From Herbaspirillum sp. GW103 (lineage in GTDB: Bacteria; Pseudomonadota; Gammaproteobacteria; Burkholderiales; Burkholderiaceae_D): a stretch of 64,000 bases of DNA. The stretch lies in NCBI RefSeq assembly GCF_000261365.1, contig NZ_AJVC01000002.1:186001-250000 (forward strand), read 5' to 3'. Below the pieces are notes generated by a model, which saw only the letters and a list, made by a program, of their open reading frames with translations, did no database searches and had not been told where the DNA came from. How positions within the stretch are numbered: the stretch's first letter is position 1; every line of letters starts with the position of its first letter. Positions 43,806-53,137 of the stretch are shown here, in pieces. The position numbers were made by a program, and so were the translations under genes.

Positions 43806-45014
43806 CTACAACACCCCTCGCTCGCGCAGCGCGGCGATCTGCGCTTCTTCCATGCCCAGCAGCGACTGCAAGACTTCTCCCGTGCCTTCACCCAACGAGG
43901 GCGGTGCCCTGCGTACCGGCAGACGTTCCCCATCGAAACGATAGGGCGGCGTCAGCACCTGTACGCTGCCCGCTTGCGCATGCGGATGCGTGCTGACCAG
44001 GCCGGCAGAGCTAGCGCGCGGGCTGGTCAGGGCCTCATGCAGGCCCAGCACTTCACCGCAGGGAATGCCGGCCTGGTGCAGCTTGGCCAGCAGGTCGGCG
44101 CGCTTGCGGGCCTTGAGTTCGCGGTTGATTTCCGGGACCAGCACGTCGCGATGCTGGCCACGGCTGACGTTGGTCTTGAAGCGCGCATCCTCGGCCAGGT
44201 CGGGACGGTCGATGACGCTGTGGCAGAAGCGCTGGTACTGGCTGTTGGTGCCTACCGTGATGACCAGGCGGCCATCGGCCGCATCGAAGACGCCATAGGG
44301 AATGATGGAAGGATGCGCATTGCCATAGCGCGGCGGATCGTCGCCCAGGATCAGTGCTTCCAGTCCGTAATACGAAGTGATCATGACGCCGCAGTCGAAC
44401 AGCGCCATCTCCACATGCCGGCCCTGTCCGGTCTGCTGGCGCTGGTACAGCGCGGCCAGCACGCCCTGGGCGGAATACATGCCGGTGAACAGGTCCACCG
44501 CCGCCACGCCCAGTTTCAGCGGCGGCTGGCTGGCCTCGCCATTGAGTGACATCAGGCCGGATTCGCCCTGGATCACCAGGTCATAGCCGGGCCGTGTGGC
44601 CTCCGGCCCGCTGCTGTCGTAGCCGGTGATGGAGCAATACACCAGGCCGGGATTGTCGCGGCGCAGGGTCTCGTAATCGAGGCCAAATTTCTGCACGCCG
44701 CCGAACTTGAAATTCTGGATCACCACATCGCTCTTGCGGGCCAGCTGGCGCACGATGTCCTGGCCTTCTTCGGTCTGCAGGTCCACGCTGATGGAGCGCT
44801 TGTTGCGGTTGACGCTGTTGAAATACGCGGTCTCGGTCGAGCCGATGCGGGTACCCCAGTCGCGCGTGTCGTCGCCGCGTTCGGGGTGCTCGACCTTGAT
44901 CACTTCGGCGCCCAGGTCGCCCAGTACCATCGCACACCAGGGGCCGGCCAGCACGCGCGAGAGGTCCAGTACGCGCACGCCGGCCAGCGGCAGGGATGCA
45001 GTTTGTTCAGTCAT
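43806..45014 (-). CDS. CaiB/BaiF-family (class III) CoA-transferase
   Basis: A 402-residue class III CoA-transferase. Motifs are VLDLSRVLAGPWCAMVLGDLGAEVIKVEHP at the N-terminus (residues about 14-43), the catalytic Asp in RPGYDLVIQGESG, and GRHVEMALFD. It transfers CoA from a donor such as succinyl-CoA to a free acid. As the neighbour of gcdH and of dicarboxylate beta-oxidation genes, it is a good candidate for activation of glutarate or a longer dicarboxylate, replacing the ligase PimA of the Rhodopseudomonas operon. It is the last gene of the minus-strand operon. Confidence 0.85.
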   Translation of the reverse strand: MTEQTASLPLAGVRVLDLSRVLAGPWCAMVLGDLGAEVIKVEHPERGDDTRDWGTRIGSTETAYFNSVNRNKRSISVDLQTEEGQDIVRQLARKSDVVIQNFKFGGVQKFGLDYETLRRDNPGLVYCSITGYDSSGPEATRPGYDLVIQGESGLMSLNGEASQPPLKLGVAAVDLFTGMYSAQGVLAALYQRQQTGQGRHVEMALFDCGVMITSYYGLEALILGDDPPRYGNAHPSIIPYGVFDAADGRLVITVGTNSQYQRFCHSVIDRPDLAEDARFKTNVSRGQHRDVLVPEINRELKARKRADLLAKLHQAGIPCGEVLGLHEALTSPRASSAGLVSTHPHAQAGSVQVLTPPYRFDGERLPVRRAPPSLGEGTGEVLQSLLGMEEAQIAALRERGVL

Positions 45015-45086
45015 GTCGTCTCCTCATGGACGGGATGCGTGCTGCGCTTGTTGTTCTGTATGACGTCCGTGCGCATCCCGGTACAG

Positions 45087-45887
45087 CTATTGTTTCGGTG
45101 CCTGACGCAGCCGCCGGAAATCGGCAGGCCGTTTTTCGAGGAAGGCGTGAATGCCCTCGGCCGCTTCGTCTTCGCCCTGCGAGAGCACCATGTGCTGCGC
45201 TTCCAGTTCCAGTTGTTCTTCCAGCGTGGCGCCGTAGGCATGCTGGCACAGGTGCTTGATGCGGGCCATGGCCTGTGCCGGACCGTCGGCCAGGGTGGCG
45301 GCCAGTTGCACGGCGGCTTCCAGTGCCTGTCCTGCCTCGGCCAGCTGATTGACCGCACCCATGGCATGCAGGCGTTCGCCATTGAAACGCTCGCCCGACA
45401 GGCACAGCTGGGTCAGCATCTGGCGCGACAGGAATTGCGCGAGGAAGGCCGTCACGCCGCCATCGGGCGTGAGCCCGACCTTGACATAGGCCACCGAGAA
45501 CTGCGCTTGGCGCGTGGTCACCAGCAGATCGCAGGCCAAGGCCAGCGACAGCCCGGCACCTGCTGCGCCACCTTCGACTGCTGCGATCACCGGCTTGCTG
45601 CAGCGACCGATGTGGCGGATCAGGTCGTGCAAACCTTCCAGCTTTGCACGGCGCTGCTGGGGTGCCATGCTGCGGCGCTGGGCCAGCAGGCGCAGGTCGC
45701 CGCCGGAGCAGAAGAAATTGCCGCCCCCGGCCAGCACGATGGCCCCCACTTGCGGATCAGCCTGGGCCTGGTCGAGCGCGGCCGTCAGCGCGGCATACAG
45801 GTTAGCGTTGAGGGCATTGCGCGTGGCCGGATCGTGATTGATGAGCACGCGCACCGCACCGCGCTGCTCCTGCAGGACTTCGCTCAT
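45087..45887 (-). CDS. Enoyl-CoA hydratase/isomerase family protein
   Basis: A 266-residue crotonase-fold protein with the oxyanion-hole motif GGGNFFCSGGDLRLL and the second conserved block KPVIAAVEGGAAGAGLSLALACDL. It overlaps the stop of the preceding acyl-CoA dehydrogenase gene (ATGA), so translation is coupled. It likely hydrates the enoyl-CoA produced in this pathway, beside the hydratase domain of the FadB-like protein. Confidence 0.88.
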   Translation of the reverse strand: MSEVLQEQRGAVRVLINHDPATRNALNANLYAALTAALDQAQADPQVGAIVLAGGGNFFCSGGDLRLLAQRRSMAPQQRRAKLEGLHDLIRHIGRCSKPVIAAVEGGAAGAGLSLALACDLLVTTRQAQFSVAYVKVGLTPDGGVTAFLAQFLSRQMLTQLCLSGERFNGERLHAMGAVNQLAEAGQALEAAVQLAATLADGPAQAMARIKHLCQHAYGATLEEQLELEAQHMVLSQGEDEAAEGIHAFLEKRPADFRRLRQAPKQ

Positions 45888-47029
45888 GCCGGCATGTCGC
45901 GGCTCAGCGCGATATAGCGTTGCAGGTGGTAGTCCTCGTCACCGAGCTGGTGGTCGATCATCACCAGGCGCTTGGCGTAATGCGACAGCGGCAGTTCCCA
46001 GGTCATGCCGATGCCGCCGTGCAGCTGGATGGATTCTTCGGCCACCAGCGTACCGATGCGGCCGATGCTGAACTTGGCCGCCGACAGGGCGCGTTCGCGT
46101 GTGAGGCGATCGGCCTCCAGTGCGGCCGCGGCGTTGATGACCGCTGAGCGGGCCTGTTCCACCTCCAGCAGCAGGTCGGCCATGCGATGTTGCAGTGCCT
46201 GGAAGCTGCCGATGGGCAGGCCGAACTGCTTGCGGGTGCGCAGGTAATCCAGCGTGGCTTCCTTGGCCACTTCCAACGCGCCCAGTGCTTCGGCGCACAG
46301 CGCCAGCACGCCGCGTCCGAGGATGCGCTCCAGCAGCGCAGCGCCTTGGCCCGCGCTGCCCAGCAGGGCGTCGGCGGGCAGGGCCACATCTTGCAGCAGC
46401 AGGTCGGCTACGCGGCCACCGTCGATGGTGTCGCTGCCTTGCAATTGCAGGCCCGCCGTATTGGCCGGGATCAGGAACAGCGAGATGCCGTCAGCGTCAT
46501 CGCTCGCGCCGCTGGTACGGGCTGAGACCAGCAACACATCCGCCGCTTCCGCTTGCACCACGACCGCCTTGTGGCCTTGCAGGCGCCAGCTTCCGTCGGC
46601 TTCTTGCGTGGCGCGCGTGGTCACATGCGTGGGTGCATAGTGACTGTCGGCTTCTTCATGGGCCAAGGCGGCCAGGGTCTGGCCGGCGATGATGGGTTCC
46701 AGCAAGGCCTTCTGTGCGGGCGTGCCAGCGGCCGCGATGGCCTCGCCGACCAGGATGGCACTGCCCAGCAAGGGCTCCAGCAGCAGGCCGCGGCCGATTT
46801 CTTCAAACACCACGGCGATATCGAAACCCCCACCGCCGTAGCCGCCGTCTTCCTCACGGAAGAGTGCGCCGATCACGCCCATTTCGGCCAGCTGCGACCA
46901 CATGTCGCGGCTCATGCCGGGTGCGGATTGCAGCAGGTGCTTGCGTTCTTCAAAACCATACTGTTCGGTAATGAGACGACGCAGGCTGTCGGCCAGCATG
47001 CGGCGTTCTTCGGTGTGCTCGAAATTCAT
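45884..47029 (-). CDS. pimD: Acyl-CoA dehydrogenase, pimeloyl-CoA dehydrogenase small subunit-like
   Basis: A 381-residue acyl-CoA dehydrogenase-fold protein, diverged in the FAD/active site in the way seen in small subunits of two-component dicarboxylyl-CoA dehydrogenases. Recognisable parts are MNFEHTEERRML, REEDGGYGGGGFDIAVVFEE, YLRTRKQFGLPIGSFQALQHR and QLHGGIGMTWELPLSHYAKR. The ATG at 47029 has GAGG 8 bases upstream; upstream alternatives (ATG 47035, TTG 47050) crowd the ribosome site. It follows the large-subunit gene by 10 bases, and they probably form a heteromer. The symbol is by similarity to the R. palustris pim operon. Confidence 0.75.
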   Translation of the reverse strand: MNFEHTEERRMLADSLRRLITEQYGFEERKHLLQSAPGMSRDMWSQLAEMGVIGALFREEDGGYGGGGFDIAVVFEEIGRGLLLEPLLGSAILVGEAIAAAGTPAQKALLEPIIAGQTLAALAHEEADSHYAPTHVTTRATQEADGSWRLQGHKAVVVQAEAADVLLVSARTSGASDDADGISLFLIPANTAGLQLQGSDTIDGGRVADLLLQDVALPADALLGSAGQGAALLERILGRGVLALCAEALGALEVAKEATLDYLRTRKQFGLPIGSFQALQHRMADLLLEVEQARSAVINAAAALEADRLTRERALSAAKFSIGRIGTLVAEESIQLHGGIGMTWELPLSHYAKRLVMIDHQLGDEDYHLQRYIALSRDMPA

Positions 47030-47039
47030 GGGCATTCCC

Positions 47040-48236
47040 TCACAGGCCAAGGATCATCTTGGAGATGATGTTCTTCTGGATTTCATTGGAGCCGCCGAAG
47101 ATCGACAGCTTGCGATTGTTGAAGTAATGCGCGGCCGCACCGGCAGCGGCCTCCGGGCCGAGCGTATGGCCGTCGTGGCCTTCGTCCTGCGCCTGCCATT
47201 GATACGGGCGCGCGTAAGGGCCCATGGCACGGCGGGTGAGGGCGGTGATTTCCTGGCGGATCTCGGTGCCGCGTATCTTGAGCATGGAGCTTTCTGCACC
47301 GGGCGCGCCACCGCCGGCGACGGCCGAGATGACGCGCAGGTTGGTGGTCTTCATGTTTTCCAGATCGATTTCCACACGGGCCATGCGGGCAGCGAAGAGC
47401 GGGTCGTCGGCCAGCGGGCGACCATGGCTGCGTTGCGTGGCGGCGATTTTCTTCAGGCGTTGCAGGGCGGCCACCGAGAAGCCGATGCCGGCGATGTTGG
47501 TGCGCTCGTAGGTCAGCAGATACTTGGCGCAACTCCAGCCGCGATCTTCCTCGCCGACCAGGTTTTGTACCGGCACGCGCACATCGGTGAAGAAGACCTC
47601 GTTGACCTCGTGCTCGCCGTCCAGGGTGATGATGGGGCGCACTTCCACGCCCGGTGCATTCATGTCGATCAAGAGGAAGCTGATGCCTTCCTGCTTCTTG
47701 GCTTCGCGGTTGGTACGTACCAGGCAGAAGATCATGTTGGCGTAGTGGCCCAGCGTGGTCCAGGTCTTCTGGCCATTGACGATGTAATGGTCGCCATCGC
47801 GGACCGCATGCGTCTTTACGGCAGCCAGGTCGGAGCCCGCACCCGGTTCCGAATAGCCCTGGCACCACCAGTCCTCGCCACTGAGGATGCGCGGCAGCCA
47901 GTATCGCTTCTGCGCTTCGTTGCCGTACTTGATCAGCACCGGTCCCAGCATGTTGACGCCGAAAGGCACCACGCGCGGCGCATGTGCCAGGCAGCATTCG
48001 TGTTCGAAGATGAATTTTTCGATCACGGTCCAGCCGGTACCGCCATATTCGCGGGGCCAGTGATTGGCCAGCCAGCCGCGTTCGTTGAGGATGGCGTGCC
48101 ATTGTTCCATCTCGTCGCGGCTCAGGTGCTTGCCGCTGGCCACCTTGTCCGACAAGGCCTTGGGCAGCTTCTCGGCGAGGAAGGCGCGCACGCTGTCGCG
48201 GAAGGCTTCTTCGGCCGGGGTGAAATTCAGATCCAT
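47040..48236 (-). CDS. pimC: Acyl-CoA dehydrogenase, pimeloyl-CoA dehydrogenase large subunit-like
   Basis: A 398-residue acyl-CoA dehydrogenase. It starts MDLNFTPAEEAFRDSVRAFL, with the FAD-binding CQGYSEPGAGSDLAAVKT and NGQKTWTTLGHYANMIF and the C-terminal FGGSNEIQKNIISKMILG. AAGGAG precedes the ATG. The length and these motifs match proteins annotated as the large subunit of pimeloyl-CoA dehydrogenase. It is expected to introduce the 2,3 double bond into a dicarboxylyl-CoA. Confidence 0.78.
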   Translation of the reverse strand: MDLNFTPAEEAFRDSVRAFLAEKLPKALSDKVASGKHLSRDEMEQWHAILNERGWLANHWPREYGGTGWTVIEKFIFEHECCLAHAPRVVPFGVNMLGPVLIKYGNEAQKRYWLPRILSGEDWWCQGYSEPGAGSDLAAVKTHAVRDGDHYIVNGQKTWTTLGHYANMIFCLVRTNREAKKQEGISFLLIDMNAPGVEVRPIITLDGEHEVNEVFFTDVRVPVQNLVGEEDRGWSCAKYLLTYERTNIAGIGFSVAALQRLKKIAATQRSHGRPLADDPLFAARMARVEIDLENMKTTNLRVISAVAGGGAPGAESSMLKIRGTEIRQEITALTRRAMGPYARPYQWQAQDEGHDGHTLGPEAAAGAAAHYFNNRKLSIFGGSNEIQKNIISKMILGL

Positions 48237-48275
48237 TCCAGTCTCCTTGGGGATGCAGTGCAGCGATGCTGCGCT

Positions 48276-49469
48276 TCAATAGATTTCAAACAGGCCGGCC
48301 GCACCCATGCCGCCGGCGATGCACATGGTCACCACCGCGTAGCGCGCACCGCGCCGCTTGCCCTCGATGAGCACGTGGCCGGCCAGGCGCGCTCCGGTCA
48401 TGCCGAAGGGATGGCCGATGGCAATGGCACCGCCGTTGACGTTGAGCAGTTCGTCCGGAATGCCCAGGCGGCGCTGGCAGTACAGGGCTTGCGAGGCGAA
48501 GGCTTCGTTGAGTTCCCACAGGCCGATGTCATCCATGCGCAGGCCATGACGCTGCAACAGGCGCGGCACCGCAAAGACCGGGCCGATACCCATCTCGTCG
48601 GGTTCGCAGCCGGCCACCACCAGGCCACGGAAAGCGCCCAGCACCGGCAATCCGGCGCGTTCGGCGGCGCGCGCTTCCATCATCACGCAGGCCGAGGCAC
48701 CATCGGAGAGCTGCGAGGAATTGCCGGCGGTGATGAACTGGTCCGCACCCATCACCGGGGCCAGCTTGGCCAGCGCCTCATAGGTGGTGCCGGGACGATT
48801 GCAGTTGTCGGCCTCCACCGTGACTTCGCGCAGGCTGGTCTGGCCGCTGGCCTTGTCGGTGACCTGCATGGTGGTGGTGCAGGCCACGATCTCGTCGCGG
48901 TAGCGTCCGGCCGCCTGTGCCTCGGCGGTCTTGCGCTGGCTGGCTTCGGAGAAGCGGTCCTGGTCTTCGCGGGTGATGCCGTAGCGCGCGGCCACGATGT
49001 CGGCGGTCTCGATCATGGGCAGATAGAGATCGGGCTTGTGTTCGACGATCCATGGGTCCATGCCGCTGTCGCCGCTGTCGGTGGCACTACGGCTGCGGAT
49101 CTGCGAGATGCTTTCGACACCGCCTGCGATCATGGCATCAGCACCATCGACCACGATGCGCCCGGCCGCCATGGCAATGGCTTGCAGGCCGGAGGCACAA
49201 AAACGATTGACGGTGGTGCCGGCGATGCTGATGGGCAGGTCCGCGCGCACGATGGCCTGGCGCGCGATATTGCGGCCGGTGGTACCTTCCGGATAGCCGC
49301 AGCCGAGGATGGCATCCTCGATCTGGCCCGGGTCGATGCCGGCGCGCTCAACCGCTGCGCGCACCGCAAAGGCCGCCAGGGTCGGACCGGGCGTGACGTT
49401 GAATTCGCCGCGATGGGCCTTGGTCAAGGGGGTACGCGCGGTGGATACGATGACGGCTTCCCGCATCAT
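48276..49469 (-). CDS. Acetyl-CoA acyltransferase (thiolase)
   Basis: A 397-residue degradative thiolase. The nucleophilic Cys is in [15 protein letters not shown], then [26 protein letters not shown] and the second Cys in [15 protein letters not shown]. The ATG at 49469 lies 6 bases after AGGAG. It cleaves a 3-oxoacyl-CoA to acetyl-CoA and an acyl-CoA two carbons shorter; it corresponds to PimB by position and neighbours. Confidence 0.92.
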   Translation of the reverse strand: MMREAVIVSTARTPLTKAHRGEFNVTPGPTLAAFAVRAAVERAGIDPGQIEDAILGCGYPEGTTGRNIARQAIVRADLPISIAGTTVNRFCASGLQAIAMAAGRIVVDGADAMIAGGVESISQIRSRSATDSGDSGMDPWIVEHKPDLYLPMIETADIVAARYGITREDQDRFSEASQRKTAEAQAAGRYRDEIVACTTTMQVTDKASGQTSLREVTVEADNCNRPGTTYEALAKLAPVMGADQFITAGNSSQLSDGASACVMMEARAAERAGLPVLGAFRGLVVAGCEPDEMGIGPVFAVPRLLQRHGLRMDDIGLWELNEAFASQALYCQRRLGIPDELLNVNGGAIAIGHPFGMTGARLAGHVLIEGKRRGARYAVVTMCIAGGMGAAGLFEIY

Positions 49470-49543
49470 GGAATTCTCCTGGAAGGATGGTGCAATGGGG
49501 AGACCGGCGATGCGCACGGTCTCCGGCGAGTCCGGTTTGGCGA

Positions 49544-51685
49544 TCAGCCGGCCTGGTTCAGCGAATCAAAATTGGCACCGCGTTCGACCAGCTCCACCAG
49601 CAGCGGCGAGGGTGTCCAGAACAGCGGGTCTTCGGCGGCAAAGGTACGGATGTCGGCCAGCACATTGGGCAGGCCCACCATGTCGGCATATTTCATGGGG
49701 CCGCCACGATGGCGCGGGAAACCGTAGCCGTACAGGAAGGTGACATCCACATCCAGCGGACGCAGGGCAATGCGCTGATGGACCACATTGGCACCTTCAT
49801 TGATCATCGCGGCCAGGTAGCGGCGCTGGATGTCTTCCTTGCTGAAGCTGCGCGGGGTGATGCCGGCGCGTGCACGTTCCTCGTCGATGAGCGCCAGCAC
49901 TTCCGGATCGGGTGCGCCGCTGCGCGGACCATCGGGATAGCGATAGAAGCCGCGTCCGCTCTTCTGTCCAAACCAGCCGCGCTCGCACAGGCGGTCGGCA
50001 ATGTGGACGTAGCGCGCACGCGGATCGCGGGTGGCGGCGCGGCGCTTGCGGGTGGCCCAGCCGATGTCGCCACCGGCCAGGTCCACTACCTGGTACGGCC
50101 CCATGGCAAAACCGAAGTCACGCACGGCGGCATCGATCTCATAGGGTGAAGCGCCATCTTCCATCAGGGCATCGGCCGCCTGGCGATACACGGCCAGGAT
50201 GCGATTGCCGATGAAGCCATCACAGACACCGGCGCGCACCGGCACCTTGCGCAGGCGCTTGGCCAGTTCGAAGGCGGTGGCCACCACATCGGCGGCGACC
50301 TGGCGCGGCACCACGATTTCCAGCAGCTTCATCACATTGGCCGGCGAGAAGAAATGCAGGCCGATCACGTCCGCAGGACGGGAGATGCTGGCGGCAATCG
50401 CATCGATGTCGAGGTAGGAAGTGTTGGTCGCCAATACGGCACCGGGTTTGCAGACGCGGTCCAGTTCAGCGAAGACGGCTTGCTTCACGTTCAGATCTTC
50501 GAACACGGCTTCGATCACCACATCGGCGGCGGACAAGTCTTCATAACGGGTGCTGCCGTGCAAGCGCGCCAGCACGGCATCGCGGGCCTCTTGCGTGAGA
50601 CGGCCCTTGGCCACCTGCGCGTCGTAAACTTTTTCCACATGGCCGCGTCCACGTGCGAGGGCTTCATCGTCGCGTTCGATCATGGTCACCGGCAAACCGG
50701 CATCGAGTACCGCCACGGCGATGCCCGCACCCATGGTGCCGCCGCCGACCACGCCGATCCGGGCGATGGGGCGGGGCTGGGCGTTGCGGGTCTCGGGGGC
50801 TTTCTGCACTTCGCGTTCGGCGAAGAAGGCATGGATCAGACCGGCGCGCTGCGGGCTGTCCAGACATTGCAGGAAGAACTGGCGTTCCAGCGCCAGGCCC
50901 TGGTCGAAGGGCAGGGTGGTAGCGGCTTCGACGGCATCGATGATCTTGTGCGGGGAGAACAGGCCGCGCGATTTCTTGCCGGTCTCGGCGCGGGCGGCGC
51001 TGATGGCGGCCTGCGCGGCAGCGCTGTCGGCCAGGGCGCTGCCGTCGCGACTGCGGCGTACCGGGGCGCCCATGTCCAGCAGCGTCTGCAATTCGCGCAG
51101 ACCGGCCGCGCGCGCTTGTGCGGCGTCCTCACCCTCGGCCAGATGGTCGACCAGTCCCAGCCCCAGGGCTTCCTTGGCGCCCAGGTGGCGACCGCTGAGC
51201 ATCGTCTCCAGCGCGGCCTGCGCGCCGATGAGGCGTGGCGTGCGCTGGGTGCCTCCGGCACCGGGCAGCAGGCCCAGCTGGACTTCCGGCAGTCCCAGAC
51301 GGGCGTTGGCGAGGGCCAGCCGGTAGTGCGCTGCCAGCGCCACTTCCAGTCCGCCGCCCAGGGCCGCGCCGTGGATGGCCGCCAGCACCGGCTTGCTGCA
51401 GGCCTCGATGCGGTTGCACAGCTCGGTCAGCAGCGGTGCCTGGGGCGGTTTGCCGAACTCGCGGATGTCGGCACCACCGATGAAGTTGCGGCCCGCGCCA
51501 GTCACCAGGATGGCGGCCACGCCTGCATCGGCCTCACCTTCTTCGATGGCCGCCAGCAAGCCCCGGCGCACTGCGACACCCAGTGCATTGACCGGCGCAT
51601 TGTCGATGGTCACGACCAGGATGGCGCCTTCGCGCGCCAGATGAACGGGGGGTAGCTCGCCCGCAACCGTGGCTTGGTTGGACAT
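49544..51685 (-). CDS. FadB-like enoyl-CoA hydratase/3-hydroxyacyl-CoA dehydrogenase
   Basis: A 713-residue bifunctional protein, corresponding to PimF. The N-terminal crotonase domain ([34 protein letters not shown]) occupies residues about 15-200. A 3-hydroxyacyl-CoA dehydrogenase with NAD site [21 protein letters not shown] starts near 310, followed by [17 protein letters not shown] and two C-terminal helical domains ([16 protein letters not shown]). AGGAG precedes the ATG. It is the first gene of the operon and carries paired IclR-type sites upstream. Confidence 0.92.
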   Translation of the reverse strand: MSNQATVAGELPPVHLAREGAILVVTIDNAPVNALGVAVRRGLLAAIEEGEADAGVAAILVTGAGRNFIGGADIREFGKPPQAPLLTELCNRIEACSKPVLAAIHGAALGGGLEVALAAHYRLALANARLGLPEVQLGLLPGAGGTQRTPRLIGAQAALETMLSGRHLGAKEALGLGLVDHLAEGEDAAQARAAGLRELQTLLDMGAPVRRSRDGSALADSAAAQAAISAARAETGKKSRGLFSPHKIIDAVEAATTLPFDQGLALERQFFLQCLDSPQRAGLIHAFFAEREVQKAPETRNAQPRPIARIGVVGGGTMGAGIAVAVLDAGLPVTMIERDDEALARGRGHVEKVYDAQVAKGRLTQEARDAVLARLHGSTRYEDLSAADVVIEAVFEDLNVKQAVFAELDRVCKPGAVLATNTSYLDIDAIAASISRPADVIGLHFFSPANVMKLLEIVVPRQVAADVVATAFELAKRLRKVPVRAGVCDGFIGNRILAVYRQAADALMEDGASPYEIDAAVRDFGFAMGPYQVVDLAGGDIGWATRKRRAATRDPRARYVHIADRLCERGWFGQKSGRGFYRYPDGPRSGAPDPEVLALIDEERARAGITPRSFSKEDIQRRYLAAMINEGANVVHQRIALRPLDVDVTFLYGYGFPRHRGGPMKYADMVGLPNVLADIRTFAAEDPLFWTPSPLLVELVERGANFDSLNQAG

Positions 51686-51709
51686 GCAGCAGTCTCCTGA
51701 TTTAGTTGG

Positions 51710-51738
51710 TTCGCATAGCGAAATTCAAGTTCGCAAAT
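51710..51738. promoter_or_regulatory. IclR-type operator at the FadB-like operon promoter
   Basis: TTCGCATAGCGAA (51710-51722) is a perfect dyad, followed 20 bp after its start by TTCGCAAAT (51730-51738). The same composite recurs at 51925. It lies 25 bases upstream of the operon's first start codon, so binding would block or touch the promoter. Confidence 0.6.
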
Positions 51739-51924
51739 TGGATTTTCCGGCAACGATACCGCATTTGCGTCGTGCGTGTAAACCGTGCATGAACAAGGGT
51801 GACAATCTGCACAATTCTCTAAGGGAGGCAGAAGGGGAGCGGCTTTGCGGGCGATTCTTCAGAATGGGGCCGGGGCCGGCAGGGCTTTTACACGATGCAG
51901 ATGGACCACACGTAGACCGATGAT

Positions 51925-51984
51925 TTCGCACAGCGGAACACGCGTTCGCAAATAATTGACACTGCCAATTCAGGTGTGTACATT
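51925..51984 (+). promoter_or_regulatory. IclR-type operator and sigma-70 promoter of the iclR gene
   Basis: TTCGCACAGCGGAA starts at 51925 and TTCGCAAAT 20 bp later at 51945, a second copy of the composite at 51710. The promoter TTGACA (51956-51961), 17-base spacer, TACATT (51979-51984) follows at once. The operator abuts the -35 box, consistent with autoregulation. The rest of the 360-bp intergenic region (51739-51924) shows no gene. Confidence 0.65.
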
Positions 51985-52045
51985 CCACTGCCAATGAGGG
52001 CGACGTGACCACTCGGCACGACCCTGCCACGCGGAGAAGTGACGG

Positions 52046-52846
52046 ATGGATGAGATAGTGTCGTTCAAGGGAGAAGATGAGAGCCACGACCGGCAGTTCG
52101 TCAATGCCCTGGCGCGCGGGCTGGAGATTCTGCGCTGCTTTCGTCCCGGCGAGATCTATCTCACCAACACTGAACTGGCCAAGCGTACCGGCCTGCCCAA
52201 GCCGACCATCTCGCGACTGACGCATACCCTGACCCGGCTGGGTTATCTCGAATATTCCGAAGACCAGGGCCGCTATCAGCTCGGCTCGGGCGTGCTGGCG
52301 CTGGGCTACTCGCTGCTCTCCGGCATGGATGTGCGCAAGCTGGCGCGTCCGGCCATGCAGGAGCTGGCTGACTATTCGCAATGCAATGTGGCGCTGGGCA
52401 TCCGCGATCGCTTGAGCATGGTCTACATCGAGGCCACGCGCGGCCAGTCCGCGGTGACCTTGCGCCGCGACGTCGGTTCGCGCATCCCGCTGGCCACCAC
52501 CTCCATGGGCCGCGCGCTGCTGTGCGCATTGCCCCAGAACGAACGCGATTTCCTGATGGACCACATCCGCCTGCGCAACGAAGAGCAATGGCCCAAGGTC
52601 AAGGCCGGCATCGAGCAGGCTTTCAAGGATTATCAGGATCATGGCTTCTGCATTTCCGTGGGCGAATGGGAAAAGACCATCAGTGCCGTGGGCGTGCCCA
52701 TGATCGATGCCAACGAGGAAAAGATCATGGCCTTCAACTGCGGCGGCCCGGCCTTCATGCTCACGCGCGAGATGCTCATGGAAGATCTCGGCCCGCGTCT
52801 GGTGAACGTGGTGCGCACGGTAGAAGCCAGCATGGGCCGCCATTGA
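52046..52846 (+). CDS. IclR-family transcriptional regulator
   Basis: A 266-residue IclR protein. The N-terminal winged helix (FVNALARGLEILRCFRPGE, LAKRTGLPKPTISRLTHTLTRLGYL) is followed by the GAF-like effector domain (IPLATTSMGRALLCALP, HGFCISVGEWEKTISAVGVPM). Length and style are of the PcaR/PobR type, which sense carboxylic acids. It is divergent from the dicarboxylate operon and upstream of the importer genes, with paired operators in the shared intergenic region. Confidence 0.9.
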   Translation: MDEIVSFKGEDESHDRQFVNALARGLEILRCFRPGEIYLTNTELAKRTGLPKPTISRLTHTLTRLGYLEYSEDQGRYQLGSGVLALGYSLLSGMDVRKLARPAMQELADYSQCNVALGIRDRLSMVYIEATRGQSAVTLRRDVGSRIPLATTSMGRALLCALPQNERDFLMDHIRLRNEEQWPKVKAGIEQAFKDYQDHGFCISVGEWEKTISAVGVPMIDANEEKIMAFNCGGPAFMLTREMLMEDLGPRLVNVVRTVEASMGRH

Positions 52847-53137
52847 AGGGCAGCAGTACAGAACAGGCAAGAACCAGGTCGGAGACAGGCAAGCCGGCAG
52901 CGCCGCAGGCGTGAGCGCTTCCGGCAATCGTGCAGTAGCGCAAGTCCATCACAACAAGAAACAACAAGATCGAGCCGTCCGGGTCATGGCGACCTGTTTC
53001 GGCAATGGCTGCCCGGTGCGGTGAGGCCGGGATGCGTCCGCATGGATGGCCTCATCCTGCGTACGTCCATTGCTGAAACGAGCGCTGTGCGTGGCGGACA
53101 TCACATCAACATCACTCAGATGAAAAAGGTGGAGACA
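52847..53137. other. Intergenic before the importer genes, 291 bp
   Basis: No gene is supported. It contains short inverted repeats near 52910-52925 and 53010-53035. A promoter for the importer operon is expected here but no clear boxes were found. There is no copy of the TTCGC composite. Confidence 0.35.
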
